Shown: piece after piece, positions 1 through 4,660 of the stretch
How positions within the stretch are numbered: the stretch's first letter is position 1
Layout: each line of letters starts with the position of its first letter
Position numbers and translations under genes: made by a program
Assembly: GCA_023443315.1 (NCBI GenBank)
Contig: JAEZVA010000025.1
Location: 1-9,124 of the forward strand
Reading direction: 5' to 3'
Source: Bacillota bacterium
GTDB lineage: Bacteria; Bacillota; Clostridia; Oscillospirales; Ruminococcaceae
Length of the DNA stretch: 9,124 nt
Notes under the pieces: generated by a model
The model's input: the letters and a program-made list of their open reading frames with translations, nothing else
Told to the model about the DNA's origin: nothing
Databases searched by the model: none

Positions 1-7
1 ACTTCAT
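1..7 (-). CDS. Possible start of the next gene, only two codons visible
   Basis: The minus strand ends in ATGAAGT, preceded 14 nt upstream by AAAGGA, so a gene starting Met-Lys may begin here and run out of the window. In many Clostridia rsfS is followed by leuS, whose protein often begins Met-Lys-Tyr; the visible bases fit that but carry almost no information. The other ATG, at 21-19, reads only five codons before a TGA, which makes it an unlikely gene start. Confidence 0.3.
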
Positions 8-21
8 TGTTTGTTGGTCAT

Positions 22-27
22 TCCTTT
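22..27 (-). promoter_or_regulatory. Shine-Dalgarno AAAGGA before the gene at the left edge
   Basis: AAAGGA on the minus strand touches an ATG (21-19) that opens a five-codon frame, Met-Thr-Asn-Lys-Gln, whose TGA overlaps the ATG at 7-5 as ATGA. The spacing to the distal ATG is 14 nt, long for direct initiation. The surrounding 97-nt gap after rsfS has only a weak A/T stem (63-80) and a short GCATATGC palindrome (47-54), and no clear terminator. Confidence 0.5.
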
Positions 28-97
28 CAAAAAGTCCGCGCCAAAAGCATATGCACGGGCACCCTTTTTACTGCAAAAGGAAACCCGCGCTCCTATG

Positions 98-457
98 TCA
101 ATCCTGCGTAAGCAGGGTTTGCGTGTCAATCTTCTCTGCGTCCGCCCACAGACGTTCTAAATCGTAGAACTTGCGAGCCTCGGGGTAGAATACATGTAGG
201 ATGACGTTGCCGTAGTCAAGGGCAATCCACTGTGCGGAGCCGTAGCCCTCTACAAACGCAGGCATAACGCCCTGCTCTTTTAGCTTAAATTCCACCTCGT
301 CTGCAAGGCTTTTTACATGGGTGGAGTTGGTGCCGGATGCAACGACAAAGTAGTCGGTAATCACGGTAAGGTCGTGCACGCGCAAAACAGTGATGTCCTC
401 CGCTTTTTTTGCATCTAGCACGGCGACAATCTGTTTTGTTGTTTGTTGCGGTGTCAT
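98..457 (-). CDS. rsfS: Ribosomal silencing factor RsfS
   Basis: RsfS (also YbeB, YqeL in Bacillus, Iojap-related) binds ribosomal protein uL14 on the 50S subunit and blocks joining with the 30S subunit, lowering translation when nutrients run short. The 119 residues match the family in length and motifs: KKAEDITVLRV (17-27), TDYFVVASG (34-42), the helix HVKSLADEVEFKLKE (47-61), EGYGSAQWIALDYG (70-83), HVF (88-90) and FYDLERLW (97-104). A strong AAAGGAGG overlaps the LCP stop codon, and the ATG is 12 nt beyond it, rather far. A second ATG lies one base after the Shine-Dalgarno but reads only four codons. The protein is the last complete gene of the block and shares its association with nadD and yqeK with many Firmicutes. 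Confidence 0.97.
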   Translation of the reverse strand: MTPQQTTKQIVAVLDAKKAEDITVLRVHDLTVITDYFVVASGTNSTHVKSLADEVEFKLKEQGVMPAFVEGYGSAQWIALDYGNVILHVFYPEARKFYDLERLWADAEKIDTQTLLTQD

Positions 458-468
458 GTAGTTGCCAT
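454..468 (-). other. Four-codon leader frame overlapping the rsfS start by ATGA
   Basis: On the minus strand ATG GCA ACT ACA TGA (Met-Ala-Thr-Thr) begins one base after the rsfS Shine-Dalgarno, and its TGA overlaps the rsfS ATG as ATGA. Whether it is translated is not known: a one-base spacing is poor for initiation. A similar arrangement occurs before the next gene at the left edge. Confidence 0.3.
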
Positions 469-469
469 T

Positions 470-477
470 CCTCCTTT
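470..477 (-). promoter_or_regulatory. Strong rsfS Shine-Dalgarno AAAGGAGG overlapping the LCP stop
   Basis: AAAGGAGG begins at the final base of the LCP TAA stop codon, so a ribosome ending LCP covers the rsfS ribosome site and translational coupling is plausible. The annotated rsfS ATG is 12 nt downstream, and an ATG of a four-codon frame lies only one base downstream. Confidence 0.7.
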
Positions 478-1430
478 TATTGGGGTCTCAATATGGGAAG
501 CTCCTGCGCGGGCACATCGTCGGTATAGGGACGAAAATGCTCGTTTAGCAGGTCTGCCGTTTTCTGCTTGTCAAGTGCATATACGGAGTAGCTCTGGTGG
601 GTTACCCCACTGCCCTCGGGCAGATAGAACTCCACAGAATCAATATCAATATCCCTTACCGTACCATAATAATCCATTACCTGTGCCAGCGTGAGGTCGG
701 TGGTGATGCTTGTGTAGTTTTGGGTCAGCACAGAAAGCATCTTGGTTCGGGACATGGAAAGCGCCGTTTGGGCGCAAGCCTTTAAAAATAACCCTTGCGC
801 GCGCATGCGTCCGATGTCGCCATCCACATACCCCGCGCGGTAGCGCACAAACCATTCCGCCTGTTCGCCGTCTAGTACCTGCTCGCCTTTTTTAATTACC
901 TTGGATTTGGTAAAGTAGATGCTCTGTGGGATATCCACCGCAACGCCGCCCATCGAATCAACAATCTGTCTTAGCCCTTGCAGATTAACCGTGGCGTAAT
1001 GGTCAATCGGCAACGCAAAGGTGTGCTCCACTTCCTCTATCAGCGCGTCAATGTTGGTCTGCCCCGCTTTGGCGTTGCCGTAAACTGCGTTAATCTTGCC
1101 GGTTGGGTAGCGCTTAATGCCCACGTAGGTATCACGCGGTATCTGAAAGACGTTGACCGTGTTCTGCGCGGTGTCAAGGCTTGCCACCATGATGACATCG
1201 GTGAGCGTTTCGCTCTCATCCAGCCCGCACAGCAAAAAATTGACCACCTCGTCCGCCCGCGGCGGTGTGGATGACTCGCCCGAATTGTCGGGCTGTGTAA
1301 CAACGCCGTTTGCGTCCCCCGCGGGTCTTTGCCGCAAAAAGCCGGTGTTTAACAGGTAGTAGCCGCCAACTAAAACCAGCAGCGTTGCCGCAAACGCGAC
1401 CGAAAACAAAACAATCCTTCTATTCTTCAA
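477..1430 (-). CDS. LytR-CpsA-Psr (LCP) family cell-envelope transferase
   Basis: LCP proteins are membrane-anchored enzymes that move lipid-linked polymers such as teichoic acids or capsule onto peptidoglycan on the outer face of the membrane. From the TTG start the protein is 317 residues: a short basic MKNRR, one membrane helix at about 5-27, a Gly/Pro/Ser-rich linker to about residue 60, then the LCP domain. Family motifs are LLCGLDESETLTDVIMVAS (66-84, with acidic residues), IPRDTYV (97-103), KINAVYGNA (112-120), and RYRAGYVDGDIGRMRAQ (196-212) with its arginines. There is no LytR_C domain. I chose TTG at 1430 because GGGAGGG lies seven bases upstream; a GTG at 1448 would add six residues but begins before that ribosome site. 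It lies 55 nt after nadD-yqeK and 19 nt before rsfS. The acceptor polymer cannot be told from sequence. Confidence 0.94.
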   Translation of the reverse strand: MKNRRIVLFSVAFAATLLVLVGGYYLLNTGFLRQRPAGDANGVVTQPDNSGESSTPPRADEVVNFLLCGLDESETLTDVIMVASLDTAQNTVNVFQIPRDTYVGIKRYPTGKINAVYGNAKAGQTNIDALIEEVEHTFALPIDHYATVNLQGLRQIVDSMGGVAVDIPQSIYFTKSKVIKKGEQVLDGEQAEWFVRYRAGYVDGDIGRMRAQGLFLKACAQTALSMSRTKMLSVLTQNYTSITTDLTLAQVMDYYGTVRDIDIDSVEFYLPEGSGVTHQSYSVYALDKQKTADLLNEHFRPYTDDVPAQELPILRPQ

Positions 1431-1437
1431 AACCGAG

Positions 1438-1444
1438 CCCTCCC
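1438..1444 (-). promoter_or_regulatory. Shine-Dalgarno GGGAGGG that fixes the LCP TTG start
   Basis: GGGAGGG is followed by seven bases and the TTG at 1430, after which the protein begins with a basic residue cluster and a membrane helix. The in-frame GTG at 1448 lies upstream of this site, so the ribosome-binding evidence favours TTG. Confidence 0.72.
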
Positions 1445-1485
1445 GCACGGGGCGCCGAACCTAGAGCCCGACTGCGCCGCTTAAG

Positions 1486-2655
1486 TTATTCCGCGGGGAG
1501 AAAACTGTTGTACGCCATTACCGTATCGATGTGGAGTGAACATTCTCTCTTAGCAAGCCCCGCAATGGAAGCGGAGAGTGCACAGAGCATTGCGCTGTCT
1601 AGGCCAAAGGCTATCCGCTCGCGGACGGTTTGCGCCGCCTTAAAGCTGCGTTCAAACGAAATCCAGTCCGCGAGATAAACAACCTGTTCCAACAAAGTAC
1701 TACCCTCACGGGCCGTAGTATGGTATCTTATAGCATTTATAATTTGCTCGTCATTTATACCAATAGAGCGCACCAGCTGTGCGCCCAAAATCGAATGCCA
1801 GAGCTTTGGGGTTTTTTGCTCGACACCGTCCAAAATTATACCAGACTTCTGAACCATTTGCAACTGCTCATCCTGCGGCATCTCTTTTGCAATGTCGTGA
1901 AGCAGCCCTGCGATGTACGCCTTGTTTTCATCCGCCCCAAACAGGATGGACAGCGTCACCGCCTCCTTTGCCACACACACCGAATGCTCGTACCGCTGTG
2001 CACTCAGGCGTGCTGCAATCTCCTTTTTGTACAAAAGCACATCCGCCCGCTCGCCGCCGTAGGGGCGCACGGTGTCTATGTAACGGCAAACCGACTCGGG
2101 CAGCGACTCGTGCCTTGCACCACCCACACGCCGTAGCCCTTCGCGGATGTCGGTGGAGGATGCCGCGTATGGCTCAATGTCGACCACGCAGGTCTTTACG
2201 CCCTTTTGGGTAAGCATGTCCGCATATTCCACAAGCCGCCTGTACTCCCCCAGATTGCGCGCACCCGCGCACATGGTAGCAAGGGTAAACAGCGTCTTTG
2301 CGTCGTACCACTCCTCGAGTGTTACAAACATATCCGAGCCCATGATAAAAAACAGCTCTGCGTCGGGGAACACAGCGTTAAAATGCTGCAGGGTGTGCAC
2401 CGTATAGCTTTTGGTTTCGCGCCGCAGCTCATAATCGCTGACCTCGGCATTTGGGATGCCTGCGACGGCGACGCGACACATGTTGTATCGATCCACCGCG
2501 CTTGCAAGGTCTTTTGCGTCCTTGTGCGGGGGCATATAGTCGGGGATGACAATCAGTTTGTCAAGGCAAAGCGACTGCACAAACGCTGTGGCAAGGCGCA
2601 GATGCCCCATGTGAATGGGGTTGAAGGTTCCTCCAAACAATCCAATTCGCTGCAT
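1486..2655 (-). CDS. nadD: Fused nicotinate mononucleotide adenylyltransferase NadD and YqeK HD-domain hydrolase
   Basis: One uninterrupted 389-residue frame joins two enzymes. Residues 1 to about 198 are NadD, which makes deamido-NAD from nicotinate mononucleotide and ATP: nucleotidyltransferase motif GGTFNPIHMGH (8-18), PPHK (42-45), MGSD (105-108), EEW (114-116) and SSTDIR (166-171). Residues from about 204 are a YqeK-type HD hydrolase, a family known to split diadenosine tetraphosphate symmetrically into two ADP. Its metal ligands are in order: H224 in YEHS, H253-D254 in LLHDIAK, H287 in LWHS, H312 in RYHT and D330 in YLADW. The usual free-standing lengths, about 200 and 190, add up to the observed size, so neither half looks truncated. 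The linker is short, around PYGGERADVL, with no internal ATG near the join. GGGAG nine bases before the ATG supports the start. In Bacillus nadD and yqeK are adjacent separate genes. Confidence 0.96.
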   Translation of the reverse strand: MQRIGLFGGTFNPIHMGHLRLATAFVQSLCLDKLIVIPDYMPPHKDAKDLASAVDRYNMCRVAVAGIPNAEVSDYELRRETKSYTVHTLQHFNAVFPDAELFFIMGSDMFVTLEEWYDAKTLFTLATMCAGARNLGEYRRLVEYADMLTQKGVKTCVVDIEPYAASSTDIREGLRRVGGARHESLPESVCRYIDTVRPYGGERADVLLYKKEIAARLSAQRYEHSVCVAKEAVTLSILFGADENKAYIAGLLHDIAKEMPQDEQLQMVQKSGIILDGVEQKTPKLWHSILGAQLVRSIGINDEQIINAIRYHTTAREGSTLLEQVVYLADWISFERSFKAAQTVRERIAFGLDSAMLCALSASIAGLAKRECSLHIDTVMAYNSFLPAE

Positions 2656-2679
2656 AACGACCGTCTCCCTCCACTGATG

Positions 2680-2967
2680 CTAGTAGGTGATTATCGGCTT
2701 TTTGCGGTTTCTACGAAACAGTACAAAACGGGTGCCGATAACCTGAACCACCTCGCTGTTTGTGCGCTCTGCCAAAAGCTCCGCCGCCTCGCGCGCGGTA
2801 TAGGGTGCGGTTTCTAGCACGCGCAGCTTTATTAGCTCCCGTGCCGTCAGCGCGTCCTCAACCTGCGTAACCAGTGCGTCCGAAATCTCGTGTTTGCCAA
2901 TCTGCAATATCGTCTCTATGGGGTTTGCAAGCGCTCTAAGGCTTGCGCGTTCCTTGCTTGTAAGCAT
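2680..2967 (-). CDS. yhbY: YhbY-family ribosome assembly RNA-binding protein (CRS1-YhbY domain)
   Basis: YhbY proteins (YqeI in Bacillus) carry one KH-like CRS1-YhbY domain and are linked to assembly of the 50S subunit. The 95 residues follow the family from end to end: LTSKERASLRALA at the start, ILQIGK at 20-25, the central helix EDALTARELIKLRVLE at about 37-52, and the closing strand VVQVIGTRFVLFRRNRKKP. The loop after IGK is odd: most family members I know of have GKGG, giving a GxxG loop as in KH domains, but here residues 24-27 are GKHE, so the second glycine is missing. The rest is well conserved, so the protein is probably functional. AAAGG lies 12 nt before the ATG, a rather long spacing. 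It sits 38 nt after rdgB and 24 nt before nadD, a pairing common in Firmicutes. Confidence 0.95.
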   Translation of the reverse strand: MLTSKERASLRALANPIETILQIGKHEISDALVTQVEDALTARELIKLRVLETAPYTAREAAELLAERTNSEVVQVIGTRFVLFRRNRKKPIITY

Positions 2968-3005
2968 ATTATATCCATGCCTTTCCGTCGTTTACAACGT
3001 TAACT

Positions 3006-3605
3006 TTAGTGGCTGCTTAGCTTTCTTTTAAGCTCCAACACAAACGCGGCGACCGCCTTTGCGCGGTGGCTGATGCTGTTTTTTTCGTCGTCGGTAAGCT
3101 GTGCCATTGTTTTGTCGCCCACCATAAAGATGGGGTCGTAGCCAAAGCCGTTTCCCCCCTTTGGTTCGTGTGCCAGCACCCCTTCGCAGGTGCCGTGGGT
3201 CACAATCTCGCTGCCATCCAGAAACACACAGCACACACAGCACTCGTAGCGTGCGGTGCGCTTTGCGTCAGGCACATCCGCAAGCTGCTCCAGCACCATG
3301 CGGTTTTTGACCTCATAGGGGGTATCCTCGCCTAGGTATCGAGCCGAAAGCACACCGGGCGCGCCATCCAGCGCGTCGATACAGATGCCGCTGTCGTCCG
3401 ACACGGCGGGCAGACCCGAAAAGCGACAGATGGCCGACGCCTTAATGCGCGCGTTCTCCTCAAAGGTTTCGCCCGTTTCTGCAATCTCGTCGGTAAAGCC
3501 GATGTCTAGAAGGGTGAGCACCGCAATGCCCTGTGGCTCTAAAAGCTGTCTGATCTCTTTAATCTTGCCCTTATTTGAGGATGCAAATACCAGTTTCTCC
3601 ATCAT
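3006..3605 (-). CDS. rdgB: RdgB/HAM1 non-canonical purine NTP pyrophosphatase
   Basis: This family hydrolyses XTP, ITP and dITP to the monophosphate and pyrophosphate, keeping deaminated purines out of DNA and RNA. The 199-residue protein has the full family pattern: ASSNKGKIKEI at 8-18 for triphosphate binding, TFEENA (47-52) with the metal-binding glutamates, SDDSG (69-73) with the catalytic aspartate pair, GNGFGYDP (151-158) for base recognition and SHRAKA (179-184). The same frame is open much further upstream into ftsY, but that extension has no family similarity. I placed the start at the first ATG of an ATGATG pair, nine bases after AAAGGA; the second ATG at 3602 is an equal alternative, and an in-frame ATG at 3614 touches the Shine-Dalgarno and is unlikely. 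Residues 122-126 read CCVCC, an unusual cysteine cluster. yhbY follows after 38 nt. Confidence 0.96.
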   Translation of the reverse strand: MMEKLVFASSNKGKIKEIRQLLEPQGIAVLTLLDIGFTDEIAETGETFEENARIKASAICRFSGLPAVSDDSGICIDALDGAPGVLSARYLGEDTPYEVKNRMVLEQLADVPDAKRTARYECCVCCVFLDGSEIVTHGTCEGVLAHEPKGGNGFGYDPIFMVGDKTMAQLTDDEKNSISHRAKAVAAFVLELKRKLSSH

Positions 3606-3614
3606 TATATCCAT

Positions 3615-3620
3615 TCCTTT
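3615..3620 (-). promoter_or_regulatory. Shine-Dalgarno AAAGGA that sets the rdgB start
   Basis: AAAGGA sits nine bases before the ATG at 3605 and directly abuts another in-frame ATG at 3614. The spacing favours 3605 (or 3602) and rules against the long upstream extension of this reading frame into ftsY. Confidence 0.7.
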
Positions 3621-3647
3621 GCGGCCTAGCGCCGTGAAAGATTGCGG

Positions 3648-3662
3648 TGCGGCTTTGCCGCA
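3648..3662 (-). other. Perfect GC-rich hairpin, 6-bp stem and 3-base loop
   Basis: TGCGGC pairs exactly with GCCGCA around an AAA loop on the transcribed strand, about 47 nt after the ftsY stop. The downstream bases CCGCAATCTTTC lack a U-tract, so termination is unlikely. It could stabilise the upstream mRNA or mark a processing point. Confidence 0.5.
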
Positions 3663-3708
3663 GGAGTTTTCGTGCCTCGACCGCTGTATATCTCTACGCG
3701 CAAGCCCT

Positions 3709-4623
3709 TTACGAGCGCACGCCAAACAGCGCCTTTGCAAACGCCTCTGGGTCAAACGGCTGCAGGTCGTCAATCTGTTCGCCCACGCCGATGTATTTGA
3801 CGGGGACATTAAGCTCGTTGCAGATGCCGATAACCACGCCGCCGCGCGCCGTGCCGTCAAGCTTTGTGAGCACAATGCCGGTAATGCCTGCCGCCTCTTT
3901 GAATTCACGCGCCTGGTTTAGTGCATTTTGCCCAGTGGTGGCGTCGAGCACCAGCAGCACCTCCACATCGCTGTCGGGTGCCTCGCGAGCGATGACGCGC
4001 GTAATCTTCGAAAGCTCGTCCATCAGGTTCTTCTTGTTGTGCAGGCGCCCTGCCGTGTCGCAGATAACCACATCTACACCCCGCGACTTTGCCGCCGAAA
4101 CCGCGTCGAACACCACGGCGGCGGGGTCGCTGCCCTCGCTGTGGCGAATAAGCGGAACATCCGCGCGCTCTGCCCATACGGCAAGCTGGTCTATCGCCGC
4201 GGCACGGAAGGTGTCTGCCGCGCCGAGCACAACCGTTTTGCCCTGCGCCTTTAGGTTTGCCGAAAGCTTGCCGATGGTGGTGGTTTTGCCCACCCCATTT
4301 ACGCCGATGACTAGAACAACCGAAGGCTTGGTGTTCATTCTAAGCTCTGTGTCGCCGCGCAGCATATCCGCAATCAGCGCCTGCAGCTCGCCCGTTATTA
4401 GCGCGGGGTCGGTAATGCCCTGTTCCTTTACGCGCTGCTTAAGACGCGTGCAGATATCCCCGGCGGTTTTTGCCCCGACGTCGGACATGATGAGAATCTC
4501 TTCGAGCTCCTCAAACAGCTCCTCGTCTATTTTTGTAAACGACTTAAACATCGCATCCATTGTTTTTGCCATCGAATCGCGGGTCTTTTTTAAGCCCCCC
4601 GCAAGCTTTTCGAACAATCCCAT
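3709..4623 (-). CDS. ftsY: Signal recognition particle receptor FtsY (SRP GTPase)
   Basis: FtsY docks Ffh/4.5S RNA-bound ribosomes at the cytoplasmic membrane for co-translational insertion of membrane proteins. The 304 residues hold a short basic amphipathic start (MGLFEKLAGGLKKTRDSM) suited to membrane association, a helical N domain to about residue 95, and the NG GTPase domain. Visible GTPase motifs are the P-loop GVNGVGKTTT (107-116), DTFRAAA in the SRP-specific insertion region (137-143), DTAGR (189-193), TKLDGTARGG (253-262) and GVGE (279-282). There is no long acidic A domain of the Escherichia coli kind, which is normal in Firmicutes. AGGGA five bases before the ATG supports the start. 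It lies 37 nt after smc, the usual smc-ftsY pairing. In Bacillus subtilis ylxM-ffh comes next; here rdgB follows after a 103-nt gap. Confidence 0.98.
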   Translation of the reverse strand: MGLFEKLAGGLKKTRDSMAKTMDAMFKSFTKIDEELFEELEEILIMSDVGAKTAGDICTRLKQRVKEQGITDPALITGELQALIADMLRGDTELRMNTKPSVVLVIGVNGVGKTTTIGKLSANLKAQGKTVVLGAADTFRAAAIDQLAVWAERADVPLIRHSEGSDPAAVVFDAVSAAKSRGVDVVICDTAGRLHNKKNLMDELSKITRVIAREAPDSDVEVLLVLDATTGQNALNQAREFKEAAGITGIVLTKLDGTARGGVVIGICNELNVPVKYIGVGEQIDDLQPFDPEAFAKALFGVRS

Positions 4624-4660
4624 CTGTTTCCCTGTGCCTTTCCGTGTGTATCGGTTTAGA

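Larger units (their letters stand above)
3606..3708 (-). other. Structured 103-nt gap between ftsY and rdgB
   Basis: This is the largest gap within the gene block. On the transcribed strand it contains a perfect hairpin TGCGGC-AAA-GCCGCA (3662-3648) and a smaller one CGGC-GCTAG-GCCG (3634-3622) that ends one base before the rdgB Shine-Dalgarno. Neither is followed by a run of T, so neither looks like an intrinsic terminator. I see no convincing promoter and no protein that I recognise. An RNA-processing site, a regulatory leader for rdgB or a dispersed intergenic repeat are all possible; the sequence alone does not decide between them. Confidence 0.5.

Noticed and set aside
63..80. Possible terminator after rsfS: CCTTTT paired with AAAAGG
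   Set aside because: The stem is only six mostly A-U pairs, with no U-tract after it on the transcribed strand, and another ribosome-binding site follows, so transcription probably continues.
1431..1485. Possible GGCGC/GCGCC hairpin between nadD-yqeK and the LCP gene
   Set aside because: Five base pairs around a loop of about 18 bases, with no U-tract and no sign of a conserved element; too weak to annotate.
2206..2817. A 203-codon plus-strand frame opposite the nadD part and the end of yhbY
   Set aside because: No recognisable domain; it crosses two well-supported genes on the opposite strand and is best explained as an antisense shadow.
2968..2999. A possible promoter before yhbY: TATAAT with a TTGTAA about 18 bases upstream
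   Set aside because: The TATAAT directly abuts the yhbY ATG, so a transcript would start inside the coding region. The same TATAAT-like bases before rdgB have no matching -35, so this is more likely a translation leader.
3606..3908. Upstream extension of the rdgB frame into ftsY, giving a 300-residue protein
   Set aside because: The extra 101 residues have no family similarity, overlap the end of ftsY, and the Shine-Dalgarno at 3615-3620 points to the start at 3605.
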